DNA of 64,000 bases from positions 1 to 64,000 of the forward strand of contig ONIK01000001.1 in the NCBI GenBank assembly GCA_900317865.1. The letters run 5' to 3'. Below, piece after piece: positions 8,789 to 18,937 of this stretch (position 1 is the stretch's first letter; each line of letters begins with the position of its first letter). Under the pieces are notes generated by a model. That model was not told the DNA's origin. It made no database searches and worked only from the letters and a program-made list of their open reading frames with translations. The translations under genes were made by a program, and so were the position numbers. This DNA comes from an uncultured Methanobrevibacter sp. GTDB lineage: Archaea > Methanobacteriota > Methanobacteria > Methanobacteriales > Methanobacteriaceae.

Positions 8789-11700
8789 ATGATTACAAAA
8801 ACACTGCAGAAAGAGTTAAATCTTCAGTCATGGCAAGTAAAAAAAGTAATTAAGCTAATTGATGATGGTAACACGATACCATTTATTGCCAGATATAGAA
8901 AAGATGTTACTGGCTCTTTAAACGATGAAATACTAAGGAAATTTGATGAAAGGTTAGCTTACCTAAGAAATCTTGAAGAAAAAAAATCCAAAATTATCGA
9001 AAGAATTGATAGTTTAGGAAAATTGACTAATGAGCTAGAAAAAAGTATTTTGAATGCTGAAACATTAGTTGAACTTGAAGATTTGTATAGACCCTACAAA
9101 AGTAAAAAGCATACACGAGCATCAATAGCAAAGGAAAAAGGTTTAAAGCCTTTAGCAGACATTATATTAGAACAAAATGTTGATAAACCTATAATAAAAA
9201 TAGCTAAAGATTATATTAACCCAAAACATGATGTTAATACACCAGAAGATGCCATTCAAGGTGCAAAAGATATTATTGCTGAGATTATTTCCGATAATTC
9301 TGTTTTTAGAAAGAAAATTAGGAAAAACACTTTTTACTCCGGTAAAATTGAAACAAAAGTTAAAAATAAAGATATTTCATCTGAATATGAGATTTACTAT
9401 GAGTATGATGAAGATTTAAGAAAAATTCCTCCACATAGAATCCTTGCAATTAATAGGGCTGAAAAAGAAGGAGTTATCAGAGCCAAAATAGTTGTTGAAA
9501 CAGAAGAAATACTGATCTATTTAAGAAGACACACACTTAAAAATCGCTCAAAAAACCCTAAAAAAATCAAATATAATCCCCATACAACCCCAATAATAAA
9601 AGATGCTATAAATGATTCCTACAAACGACTGATTGCACCTGCTATCGAACGTGAAATAAGAACATTTTTAACCAAAAAGGCGGAAGAAAAGTCAATTAAA
9701 GTATTTGCACAAAATCTAAATCAACTATTAATGGAATCTCCTTTAACAGATAAAACTATACTTGGCTGGGATCCTGCATTTAAAACCGGCTGTAAATTAG
9801 CAGTTATTGATAAAACAGGAAAAGTTCTTGAAACTGCATTAATATATCCAACAGAACCTCAAAATAAAATAAAAGAATCAAAAAAAGCTGTTCATGAACT
9901 AATTAAAAAATACGGCATTAATGTTATTGCAATAGGAAACGGAACAGCTTCAAGAGAATCTGAAGAAATTGTAGCTGACATTATTAAAAATACTAGTGTT
10001 GAATATATAATTGTTAATGAAGCGGGAGCATCTGTTTATTCTGCAAGTAAACTGGCTGATGAAGAATTTCCCGATTTTTCTGAAGGAGAACGCAGTGCAG
10101 TTAGTATTGCCAGAAGACTACAGGACCCATTAGCTGAACTTGTTAAAATTGACCCAAAATCAATCGGCGTTGGTCAATATCAGCACGACATGAATCAGAA
10201 ACAGTTAACAGAATCATTAAGCGGTGTTGTTGAAAAGGTTGTAAATGAAGTTGGTGTTGATTTAAATACTGCCTCATATAGTTTACTTTCCTACATTTCA
10301 GGCCTTAACAAAACCACTTCAAAAAATATAATTGAATATAGAAACGAAAATGGAAGTTTTAAAAACAGGAAAGAATTATTAAATGTTAAAAAATTAGGAA
10401 AAAAAACTTATGAACAATGTGCAGGTTTTGTTAAGATAAACAACCCGGATTTTCCTCTGGATAATACAACAATTCATCCGGAATCATATGATGCTACATT
10501 AAAACTTTTAAAAAGTTTAGGTTATAGTGTTGAAGATATAGGAAAAGATAATTTAAAATTAGATAATTTAAATTTAGATGAAATATCAAACAGCTATGAT
10601 ATTGGTATTGAAACTCTAAAAGATATTATTCATGAACTTAAAAAACCTGGCCGTGACCCCCGTGATGATATGCCAAAACCGAAATTAAGAAAAAATGTTT
10701 TATCTATTGAAGATTTAGAGGAAGGTATGATTTTAGAAGGTACTGTTAGAAATATTGTTGATTTTGGTGCTTTTGTTGACATTGGAGTCCATCAGGATGG
10801 TTTAATCCATAAATCTCAACTAGCCAACAAATTTGTTAAACACCCATTGGATATTGTAAGCGTCGGTGAAATCGTTAATGTTAAAGTTTTGGATGTTGAT
10901 ATTTCTAGAAAAAGAATACATACCATAATGAAAAAAACAAATTTAAACCTAAAAAATCAATATTATATATTAATTTATTTAGCTATTCTAGTTATATTTA
11001 CATTGTGCTTTTTAACAAAAAAAGATTATTCATCTCCTTTTTTTGAAATAGCTATGTTAATATTGGTTTTTATCATTGGGGCTTTTTGTTTATATTATTA
11101 CATGAAAAATGAAGATAATCTTCATAAGGTTGCATTTATTATAATACTGCTTTTTGGAATTACCTGTGTTTTTATTTCTCCAATTAATGATATATCAGAC
11201 GAACAGGAACATTTCATCAGATCTGAGATAGTGTCAACAGGACAGATTTCAACTGATTATATTTTAATTCCAAATACAACTGCACACGGCTACCTAACAA
11301 TAAAATCATTAACTGATTTTTGTAATAGTTCAGGATTAAACGTTTTTAACACGAAAGTAGATGATGTAAAAATTGATTATACCCCATCGTATTTTAACTC
11401 AGCATTTTCCCAAAATCCATTTTACTCTTATCTTCCACAGGCTATAGGAATATTTCTTGCAAAATTATTGGATTTGAATGCTATTTGGATGTTATGGCTT
11501 GGAAGATTATTTAATTTAATATTATATGCAGGCATCATTTCTTTAGCAATACGCAAAACTCCTATATTGAAGTTTCCAATGCTGATAGTCTCCATTCTAC
11601 CGTTAGCAATATATCAGGCCGCTTCATTAAGTGTCGATGGAATGTTTTCATCCCTGGCAATACTTGCATTTGCTTACTTTTTATATTTCTATAAAACTCC

Positions 11701-12439
11701 AAAAATCAAATGGGGTGATTTGGCGATTTTTTATATTGCAATAATATTATCCGGACTATTGAAATCCCCATTCCTGGCTTTAAGTTTATTAATATTTTTA
11801 GTTCCAAACAATCATTTTGAAAATAAAACTCAAAATATAATATCAAAACTAGCTATTTTACCTACATTTGCTATCGGATTTGCCTGGAGCAGTTATGCAA
11901 CAAGTGTATTGGCGAATTCATGGAGAGGAGAATATTTTATAAATAGTCATGTTAATAGTACACAACAGGCTAACAATTTAATAAATCATCCGAAATTCGC
12001 TTTTGAAAGATTTTTAAATGTGTTTACTCAATTTCCTATTATTGTGGATCGATTTTTCTACTTCTCAAATGATGTTCGTCAGTATTCATCAACTTTAATG
12101 GCTACACTTTATGCAATATTTTTCATTGTATTTTCATTAATATATCCTTTAGATGAAAAATTTAATATAAAAACTAGAATTGAAGGATTTTTAATAGGAT
12201 TTTTAATATATATCGGTGTTATTGGTGTTCAATATTTAACATGGGCTAAAGTTGGTGCTGAAAGTGTTGTTAATGGAGTATTCGCAAGATATTTCATGCC
12301 ATTATTAATCTTCGTTCCGTTTATTATAAATACGGATTTATTTGAATATGATAAAGAGAAATTATCCCTATTATTCCTAACAATAGCTATGGGATTTATT
12401 GGTGGAATGATAATGCTTACTGCGATTGTGAAATACTAA
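8789..12439 (+). CDS. tex: Tex-type RNA-binding protein fused in frame to a DUF2142 membrane protein
   Basis: One uninterrupted 1216-codon frame encodes two whole proteins. Residues 1-713 are a complete Tex: N-terminal helical region (LQSWQVKKVIKLIDDGNTIPF), YqgF/RNase H-like fold from about 325 (GWDPAFKTG), helix-hairpin-helix region about 465-555 (VGQYQHDMNQ, LNTASYSLLSYISGL), and an S1 domain 640-713 ending at SRKRIHTI. Residues 714-1216 (503 aa) begin with Met-Lys-Lys at nucleotide 10928 and form a full DUF2142 protein, close in length to its standalone neighbours, with the DEQEHF loop and many membrane spans. No ribosome site precedes 10928. Tex is mainly bacterial, so it was probably acquired. 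A real fusion, loss of the tex stop codon or a sequencing error are the alternatives. Confidence 0.85.
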   Translation: MITKTLQKELNLQSWQVKKVIKLIDDGNTIPFIARYRKDVTGSLNDEILRKFDERLAYLRNLEEKKSKIIERIDSLGKLTNELEKSILNAETLVELEDLYRPYKSKKHTRASIAKEKGLKPLADIILEQNVDKPIIKIAKDYINPKHDVNTPEDAIQGAKDIIAEIISDNSVFRKKIRKNTFYSGKIETKVKNKDISSEYEIYYEYDEDLRKIPPHRILAINRAEKEGVIRAKIVVETEEILIYLRRHTLKNRSKNPKKIKYNPHTTPIIKDAINDSYKRLIAPAIEREIRTFLTKKAEEKSIKVFAQNLNQLLMESPLTDKTILGWDPAFKTGCKLAVIDKTGKVLETALIYPTEPQNKIKESKKAVHELIKKYGINVIAIGNGTASRESEEIVADIIKNTSVEYIIVNEAGASVYSASKLADEEFPDFSEGERSAVSIARRLQDPLAELVKIDPKSIGVGQYQHDMNQKQLTESLSGVVEKVVNEVGVDLNTASYSLLSYISGLNKTTSKNIIEYRNENGSFKNRKELLNVKKLGKKTYEQCAGFVKINNPDFPLDNTTIHPESYDATLKLLKSLGYSVEDIGKDNLKLDNLNLDEISNSYDIGIETLKDIIHELKKPGRDPRDDMPKPKLRKNVLSIEDLEEGMILEGTVRNIVDFGAFVDIGVHQDGLIHKSQLANKFVKHPLDIVSVGEIVNVKVLDVDISRKRIHTIMKKTNLNLKNQYYILIYLAILVIFTLCFLTKKDYSSPFFEIAMLILVFIIGAFCLYYYMKNEDNLHKVAFIIILLFGITCVFISPINDISDEQEHFIRSEIVSTGQISTDYILIPNTTAHGYLTIKSLTDFCNSSGLNVFNTKVDDVKIDYTPSYFNSAFSQNPFYSYLPQAIGIFLAKLLDLNAIWMLWLGRLFNLILYAGIISLAIRKTPILKFPMLIVSILPLAIYQAASLSVDGMFSSLAILAFAYFLYFYKTPKIKWGDLAIFYIAIILSGLLKSPFLALSLLIFLVPNNHFENKTQNIISKLAILPTFAIGFAWSSYATSVLANSWRGEYFINSHVNSTQQANNLINHPKFAFERFLNVFTQFPIIVDRFFYFSNDVRQYSSTLMATLYAIFFIVFSLIYPLDEKFNIKTRIEGFLIGFLIYIGVIGVQYLTWAKVGAESVVNGVFARYFMPLLIFVPFIINTDLFEYDKEKLSLLFLTIAMGFIGGMIMLTAIVKY

Positions 12440-12525
12440 ACAAACCCACCTGCATTTAATTGAAAATTATTCTTTAATGTTATTAATTCCCATGTTCATT
12501 ATTATTTGACTTTTGATATGATAAT

Positions 12526-13959
12526 TTAGTAAAATAACACACCAACAAAGACTAAATTAAATATTAAAAAAATTATAACTGACATAATAGTTATCAAATC
12601 TATATTTCTGATTTTTTTATCATTTATATTGAAAATCAATGGTAATAACACTAAAATTGGGAAATAATATATTATGTCGATTCCTGTTTCTAAATTAATT
12701 ATTCCTTTTGATAGGGATATGACATGCAATCCTATAATCGTTATTATCAATATTACTGCAATAAATATCTTTTTATTTCTGGTTAATTGTTCTTTAATTG
12801 GATAAAATAGAATAAATAATACAATAAAAATCAAATAGGAATAGTTGAATAACATTAATGGATGATTATCAATCACGGAAAATAAATTGATTTGCATAGC
12901 TATCTGATTAGGGATTTTTATTATTGAAATTAAGGATGGGTAATCTGTAATAACAAATTTCAACTGACTAAAGCCAATGTAACTACTAAATTTTGCCCAT
13001 AATAAAAGAACTATTAATGTTAATATAATTGAAGGGATTATTGAATGATATTTATTGTTTTTGAATTTATTATGAGGTATTATTAATAGCAATAGAATTA
13101 ATGATACAAAAACAGGTTGTGCCAAGGCTAAAATCAATACCAATAATGTGTAAATTAATATTTCCTTTTTTGTTATTGAAAAATCTTTAGATTTATATAA
13201 ATTTAGCAAATATGCTATTACAACTAAAGTGAAGCTATAAACAAATGCATAACCGCTGCATGTTGATGCTAAAACAATTGATGCTGGAAAACACGCCATA
13301 ACAACCATAGGCATTTTTAAACAAGGCGTTTTTCTAATGGCAATACATGATAATGCGGCATATAATAATAAATTGCAAATCCTTGCAAACCAAAGCATGA
13401 AAATATTATTTAAATTTAAAATTTTTGCCAATTCAATACCAATCGCCTGAGCGACATATGAATAAAAAATGTTATCTTTAAAATCCAGGTTATATGAAAC
13501 TTTTGTGTAGTTTATACTTTCATTGCCCCAATTTGTAGTAAATATAGTTTTTTCTTTAGGTAAATTGGCAGCCGAAGCAATTGTTAGATATCCGGAAGCA
13601 TTGTTTTGACTATCAATATATCCTGGAAATAAGACACCCTGTGAAGTAATTTCAGAATGTACAAATTCGCTTTTTTCATGTGCAATACTGCCCATAGGGG
13701 ATAAAAATACAAACATCAATCCAAATAATAGAATGATTATTAATGCGGTTTTATATAATTTTTTGGTATTTATATAATATGTAAATGAAATTATGCCAAT
13801 CATTAAAGAAATAATAAGTATGACTATTTCATTTAATGGAGAATTATAATTGTCTGCAGAAAATAAAGCAAATGTAGCAATTAATGTGATTATGATTAAT
13901 GCAACAAAGTATCTTTTGTATTGTAAATATTTATTAAAATCTTTCAATTTTATCTCCAT
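12526..13959 (-). CDS. DUF2142 polytopic membrane protein, divergent paralogue
   Basis: This 477-residue protein has about ten or more hydrophobic spans and aligns by eye with the three other DUF2142 proteins around it: FYSYVAQAIGIELAKIL, MLWFARICNLLLYA and AIRKTPCLKMP are shared landmarks. DUF2142 belongs, as I recall, with the GT-C glycosyltransferase-like membrane folds, where an acidic motif in the first outer loop is catalytic. The paralogues have DE(Q/S/V)EHF there; this copy has AHEKSEF, losing the Asp and His. It may be inactive or altered. It is on the opposite strand to the others and is the shortest, which suggests inversion and drift after duplication. Confidence 0.8.
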   Translation of the reverse strand: MEIKLKDFNKYLQYKRYFVALIIITLIATFALFSADNYNSPLNEIVILIISLMIGIISFTYYINTKKLYKTALIIILLFGLMFVFLSPMGSIAHEKSEFVHSEITSQGVLFPGYIDSQNNASGYLTIASAANLPKEKTIFTTNWGNESINYTKVSYNLDFKDNIFYSYVAQAIGIELAKILNLNNIFMLWFARICNLLLYAALSCIAIRKTPCLKMPMVVMACFPASIVLASTCSGYAFVYSFTLVVIAYLLNLYKSKDFSITKKEILIYTLLVLILALAQPVFVSLILLLLIIPHNKFKNNKYHSIIPSIILTLIVLLLWAKFSSYIGFSQLKFVITDYPSLISIIKIPNQIAMQINLFSVIDNHPLMLFNYSYLIFIVLFILFYPIKEQLTRNKKIFIAVILIITIIGLHVISLSKGIINLETGIDIIYYFPILVLLPLIFNINDKKIRNIDLITIMSVIIFLIFNLVFVGVLFY

Positions 13960-14025
13960 TAATTCATATATTCTTTATTGTTTTTTAAATTTGCCATAAA
14001 TTTAAATAAAAACCATTATAAATAT

Positions 14026-15540
14026 ATGATTATGGTAAATTTAAATGTTAGCATTATTAAAGATAAAAAAAATTATTTATTAGTTTATTTTATTTTTATA
14101 GCTATTTTTTATGCTAGTTTTTCTAATTTAGAAAATTATATGAATTTTCATTTTGAATTGGCCATACTATTGATTTTATTAATTTCTGGAATTTTCATTT
14201 TATTATATTCATCAAATATGGAACTGTATAAGGTTAGCTTTATCATTATTCTGATATTTGGGCTGATAATGACTTTAACTACTCCAGTATTAATCGTGTG
14301 TGATGAAAGTGAGCATTTTGCCAGAAGTGATTTGACTGCACAGGGTATATTAAATCCGGAATATGTTAATGGGGGATATGGTGTTACTCATCTTTGTGAT
14401 CAGTTGTTTAGTCATAGTGGAGAAACATTTTTTGATAATAATTTAATTAACGAAAAGATTGATTCTTCAATCAGCTTTTATGATAGCTGTTTTGCTCATA
14501 ATCCATTTTATGCCTATTTGATTTCGGCATTTGGTATATTTTTAGCTAAATTATTGGATTTAAATGTTATTTGGGCAATGTGGTTAGGTAGATTTTTTAA
14601 TTTATTATTTTATGCTGTAGTTTGTAGTTATTCCATTAAAAAAGCTCCTGTTTATAAAATTCCATTATTTATTGTGTCATGTATTCCATTAGCTATTTAT
14701 CAGGCAGCATCTTTCAGTGCTGATTGCTTTATAATTTCGGTTTCGATTTTTTCAATAGCGCAGTTTATTTATTTATACAAATCTTCTAAAATTACAGTCT
14801 ATGATTTAAGCATATTTTTTGCAAGTGTTCTTCTCATATCACTTTTTAAAGTTCCATACGTGTTGTTTAGTTTTTTTATTTTATTAATTAAAAGAGACAG
14901 ATTTGATTCAAAAAATATTTTTTTATTATCAAGAATAGTTCCATTTATTCTATTGGGTATAAGTTTGGCATACACATCTTATGCTTCAGCTTTACTTCTT
15001 AACTCTGCAAGAAGAGATTATTTTATAGGAAATAATGTTAATTCTTCATTACAATTGAATAATTTATTAGATTATCCATTTAAAACTATGTTGTTAGTTT
15101 CATCTATTTTTTCTTTTACGATTGGAATGATTACTGATCTTTTTAGATTTTCCCATGCATATTGGAGTTATGAATCTCCTCTGTTATACGGTTTATTTTT
15201 TATTTTCTTTACATTTGTTTGTCTTACATATAAAGAAAAGAATTTTTCATTTAGTAAAAAAAATAGACTATTCTTTTTTATTATAACGTTTTTAATATAT
15301 TCTGCCATCATATTGATTCAGTATTTGAGCTGGGCTCCTGTTGGTTATGGAAAATTGGACATGATTATTGGGGTTTATAGTAGATATTATATTCCGTTAT
15401 TAGTATTATTCCCATTAATTTTCAAATCCGATAGATTGTCTTCAGTGATTGATATTAAAAACTATGATTTAAAAGTTATTTTATGTTCTTTGATATTCTT
15501 ATCTGGAAGTATAATACTTACTATATCTAAATTCTATTAA
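14026..15540 (+). CDS. DUF2142 polytopic membrane protein
   Basis: This is a membrane protein of about 504 residues with the family landmarks CDESEHFARSDL (outer loop acidic motif), HNPFYAYLISAFGIFLAKLLDL, WAMWLGRFFNLLFYA and LAIYQAASFSAD. I chose the ATG at 14026 (14032 is also possible): a TATA-like AAATTTAAATAA at 13998-14009 lies about 20-25 bases upstream and there is no ribosome site, pointing to a leaderless transcript. The longer TTG frame from 13978 would include the promoter. By analogy with GT-C-fold enzymes it may transfer a sugar from a lipid carrier to a surface glycan; substrate unknown. It lies divergent to the altered paralogue. Confidence 0.82.
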   Translation: MIMVNLNVSIIKDKKNYLLVYFIFIAIFYASFSNLENYMNFHFELAILLILLISGIFILLYSSNMELYKVSFIIILIFGLIMTLTTPVLIVCDESEHFARSDLTAQGILNPEYVNGGYGVTHLCDQLFSHSGETFFDNNLINEKIDSSISFYDSCFAHNPFYAYLISAFGIFLAKLLDLNVIWAMWLGRFFNLLFYAVVCSYSIKKAPVYKIPLFIVSCIPLAIYQAASFSADCFIISVSIFSIAQFIYLYKSSKITVYDLSIFFASVLLISLFKVPYVLFSFFILLIKRDRFDSKNIFLLSRIVPFILLGISLAYTSYASALLLNSARRDYFIGNNVNSSLQLNNLLDYPFKTMLLVSSIFSFTIGMITDLFRFSHAYWSYESPLLYGLFFIFFTFVCLTYKEKNFSFSKKNRLFFFIITFLIYSAIILIQYLSWAPVGYGKLDMIIGVYSRYYIPLLVLFPLIFKSDRLSSVIDIKNYDLKVILCSLIFLSGSIILTISKFY

Positions 15541-15726
15541 GGATTAGTTAATATTATAGAATCCAGTGTTGTTCAAAAATGCCTTTACCGACATTAGTTT
15601 TATTAGCATTAATATTCTAAATATAAATAATGAAGAAATTAAATTAATTATAGTAACTACAATTACAATATTTTATCAAGTTCTATAATCTTTATTGATA
15701 CAATGTTATATTAGGTGTGTGATTTA

Positions 15727-16155
15727 ATGAATGATTTAATCAGAAAACTATTCGTTGACAAAACTGACAATATTTTCTTACAATTTTTTAGATTCATTTT
15801 TGTTGGTGGAACAGCATTTATTATTGATTTTTCTATTTACATTCTATTATGCTATCTTGGCATAAATTATCTAATTGCCGCTGCAGTAGCATTTTTCATA
15901 TCAGTTATTGCAAATTACATTTTATCAACATCTTGGGTATTTAATCAAAGCCAAATTGAGAATAGAGCTGTAGAATTTAATATATTTCTAGGAATAAGTA
16001 TTGTGGGTTGGGTATTTACAGAGATACTTCTTTACTTATTCGTGGATATTCTTAGCCTAGGCCTTATTTTGTCAAAAATTATTGCATCATTTTTAGTTCT
16101 ATTCTGGAACTTTGGAGCACGTCGCCTAATGTTTTATGGTAAAAAATTAAATTAA
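15727..16155 (+). CDS. GtrA-family membrane protein
   Basis: The 142-residue protein has four predicted spans and the GtrA hallmark FLQFFRFIFVGGTAFIIDFSIY near the N-terminus, plus WVFNQ between the second and third spans and WNFGARRLMFY at the end. GtrA proteins are thought to help flip or handle polyprenyl-linked sugars for surface polysaccharides. Its position between DUF2142 genes fits lipid-linked glycan assembly. I prefer the ATG at 15727, nine bases after AGGTG, over the GTG at 15715. Confidence 0.85.
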   Translation: MNDLIRKLFVDKTDNIFLQFFRFIFVGGTAFIIDFSIYILLCYLGINYLIAAAVAFFISVIANYILSTSWVFNQSQIENRAVEFNIFLGISIVGWVFTEILLYLFVDILSLGLILSKIIASFLVLFWNFGARRLMFYGKKLN

Positions 16156-16347
16156 AAGATTTAATAAATAAAATTATTGATAGCAATTTATTTTAAAAAA
16201 AATAGTCAAAATATTCTTTAATGAGAAAAATAATAATATTAATAACCAATATACCCGAATAAAAATTACAATACCAGTTAAATTATTAACAGTCCAATTT
16301 AAGAATATTAATCAATTATTTATATTTAAAAAAATAAATTATAATTA

Positions 16348-17850
16348 ATGATAGACAATGAAAAAATTAAAAAACATTTTTTTAAAAATAAATTGACTTT
16401 AATTTATTTAATCAGTTTAATGTTATATACTTTAATTATTTTTTATTGTAATGGATTTAATTACTCAAAAATTAATTTAATTTTAATTACAATAACTTTC
16501 ATTGTCGGATTTATTATTTTAAAATTCTCTTTAAAATCCGAAAAAGATATCCACAAGATTGCTTTGTTATATTTGCTGATTTTTGGTTTGATAATAGCAT
16601 TTACTTCACCAATTTTTGTAGTTCCTGATGAAGTTGAACACTTTGCAAGAAGTGATTTAACATCAGAAGGAGTACTGTTTCCGCAATATACGCCTAATCA
16701 AGGATATTATATGAATAATTACTTTTGGGATATGCTTTATAATGCGGGATTAACCATTTTCAATGCTAATTTAACACATTGGGATATATGGGATGCGCAG
16801 GCCTTTTTTGAATCGGCATTTTCGCAAAATCTTTTTTATGGATATATTGCTCAAGCAATTGGAATACTTCTAGCTAAAATTTTAGATTTATCTGTAATAT
16901 GGACTTTATGGCTGGGTAGGGTTTTTAATTTAATTTTTTATTCATTAATTGTTTATGTTTCTATAAGAAATATTCCAAAATTTAAATATGAATTATTATT
17001 TTTAGCATGCCTGCCTTTAGCTATTTTTCAAGCGGCATCAATGAGTGTTGACGGGTTTATTTTTGCAATGGCTATTTTAAACTTTTCTTATTTTATTCGT
17101 TTATATTATAGTAAAAAAGAGTTCGATCCGAAAGACCTGGCAATCTTTTTTATCAGCGGTTTATTGATAGGTCTTTTAAAGATGCCTTATATTTTTATAT
17201 TGCTATTAATCTTCCTATTACCGAAAAACAAGTTTAAATCAAAAAATTATTGCTTACTGTTGAATTTAATTTCATTACTTTTGATTGGTATTGCAATGAT
17301 TTATTCATATAAATATGCTTCACCTGAACTATTAAAAAGTGGAAGAGCTTTAATAATGGCTCAAAATAATGTATCTGTATCAGGTCAAATAAATTATATG
17401 TTAAATAATCCATTAAATGCTACTTTAACACTTATTAAAAGTGTTGGAGGTTCTATTTACACAATATTTATTTATGAATTAAAGCTTTATAGCGAAAAAT
17501 ATGTAAATGGTTACATTTTATTTAATTTATTAATATTAATTATATTCTTTATTGTATCATTACTTTCACCATCTAAATTTAAGAAAAAAGAAAGATTATA
17601 TATGTTTTTTGTTTTCATGGTAATATATGTCAGCATTTTCCTCATACAATTTTTGAGTTGGTCACCAGTTGGTGGTAATGAAATTTTAGGTATTCAAGCA
17701 AGATATTTCGTTCCAATTTTGCCATTAATTCCATTAATTATAGGAAAAGGGTACTGTAAAAAAATTAAAGACTATAATCATATTTTATTAATGTGTATTA
17801 CATTAGTTTTATCCGCAACATTAATATTAACATTTATTGGTTTTTATTAA
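16348..17850 (+). CDS. DUF2142 polytopic membrane protein
   Basis: The 500-residue polytopic protein carries PDEVEHFARSDL, QNLFYGYIAQAIGILLAKILDL, LWLGRVFNLIFYS and LAIFQAASMSVDGF, matching the paralogues at 14.0 kb and in the Tex fusion. A TATA-like TTATATTTAAAA (16319-16330) lies about 20-25 bases before the ATG with no ribosome site between, so the mRNA is probably leaderless. The insertion after the acidic loop (YYMNNYFWDMLYNAG) differs from the other copies and may set specificity. The family function is inferred, not shown. Confidence 0.82.
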   Translation: MIDNEKIKKHFFKNKLTLIYLISLMLYTLIIFYCNGFNYSKINLILITITFIVGFIILKFSLKSEKDIHKIALLYLLIFGLIIAFTSPIFVVPDEVEHFARSDLTSEGVLFPQYTPNQGYYMNNYFWDMLYNAGLTIFNANLTHWDIWDAQAFFESAFSQNLFYGYIAQAIGILLAKILDLSVIWTLWLGRVFNLIFYSLIVYVSIRNIPKFKYELLFLACLPLAIFQAASMSVDGFIFAMAILNFSYFIRLYYSKKEFDPKDLAIFFISGLLIGLLKMPYIFILLLIFLLPKNKFKSKNYCLLLNLISLLLIGIAMIYSYKYASPELLKSGRALIMAQNNVSVSGQINYMLNNPLNATLTLIKSVGGSIYTIFIYELKLYSEKYVNGYILFNLLILIIFFIVSLLSPSKFKKKERLYMFFVFMVIYVSIFLIQFLSWSPVGGNEILGIQARYFVPILPLIPLIIGKGYCKKIKDYNHILLMCITLVLSATLILTFIGFY

Positions 17851-17912
17851 AACTATTAATATATAAAAAATCATATTATTAAGTAATATTAACTTGTGAT
17901 GAAGGTATTTAA

Positions 17913-18929
17913 ATGGTTCCAAAAGTGATGATTATTTTAGGCAGTAGTTCTGATATTGCTATTGCTGAAAAAAGTATGGATATTTTTGAAAAATTAGAAA
18001 TTCCCTATAGTTTAAAAATTGCATCAGCACATAGAACACCAAATCTTGTTCGTGAAATTGTTAAACAAGGTACTGATGCTGGAATTGAAGTTTTCATAGG
18101 TATTGCAGGTCTTGCAGCACATTTACCTGGAGCAATAGCCGCTTATACTCCAAGACCAGTAATTGGAGTTCCTGTCGATGTTAAAACAGGAGGTATTGAT
18201 GCTCTCGATTCATGTGTTCAAATGCCATATCCCTCACCTATTGCAACTGTAGGTATTGACAGGGGAGACAATGGTGCAATTCTAGCTGCTCAATTTATGG
18301 CTTTACATGATGAAGAAATTCGTGAAAAAGTTATTAAGTTAAGAAAAGAATATGAAAAGAAAGTTTTCGACAGCAATAAAATCGTTGATACTCTTGAAGA
18401 CAAAAAATACCTTGTTAAAGATTATCTGAATGTTGAAAATTTAAAAATTGAAAAAGAGGAACTTGATATTGAGGATTCAATTGATCCAGATGCAGAAGTT
18501 GCAATTTTAGTTGGTAGGCAATCTGATTTGTTAGTTGCTAAAAAAGTAAGTGCTACACTAGATAGACTTAAAATAACCTATAATATGAAAGTAATATGTC
18601 CAATCAGGTCAAATGGAAAATTCAAAAGTTATGTTGCTTCTGTCAAAAACTCCAAGGTATTTATTGGAATCAGCGCAAATTCATCACAGGTTACAGGTGC
18701 TTTGGTTGGCCTTACTGACAGACCTGTTATTGGTGTTCCATGTGAAAATGAACTTGGAAGAGAACATATTCTTACAACAGTGAATATGCCACCGGGAGTT
18801 CCTGTGGCTACAGTAGGTATTAACAATGGAAGAAATGCAGGAGTTTTGGCTGGTGAAATACTTTCAATTAAAGATACTAATACTATTGAAATTTTAACTA
18901 AATTAAAAGATAAAAAGATTAATTTGTAG
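17913..18929 (+). CDS. purE: N5-carboxyaminoimidazole ribonucleotide mutase/AIR carboxylase, two-domain PurE
   Basis: PurE makes 4-carboxy-5-aminoimidazole ribonucleotide in purine synthesis. At 338 residues this is twice the bacterial length. Residues 1-155 form a full PurE domain with GSSSD, SAHRTP and [11 protein letters not shown]. After a charged linker, residues about 190-338 repeat the fold in altered form ([22 protein letters not shown]), so the second half has lost the SAHR and AAHLPG signatures and is probably structural. Tandem PurE is known in methanogens. GAAGGTAT supplies the ribosome site. The UbiD-family gene follows after 8 bases. Confidence 0.93.
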   Translation: MVPKVMIILGSSSDIAIAEKSMDIFEKLEIPYSLKIASAHRTPNLVREIVKQGTDAGIEVFIGIAGLAAHLPGAIAAYTPRPVIGVPVDVKTGGIDALDSCVQMPYPSPIATVGIDRGDNGAILAAQFMALHDEEIREKVIKLRKEYEKKVFDSNKIVDTLEDKKYLVKDYLNVENLKIEKEELDIEDSIDPDAEVAILVGRQSDLLVAKKVSATLDRLKITYNMKVICPIRSNGKFKSYVASVKNSKVFIGISANSSQVTGALVGLTDRPVIGVPCENELGREHILTTVNMPPGVPVATVGINNGRNAGVLAGEILSIKDTNTIEILTKLKDKKINL

Positions 18930-18937
18930 GGATTAAA

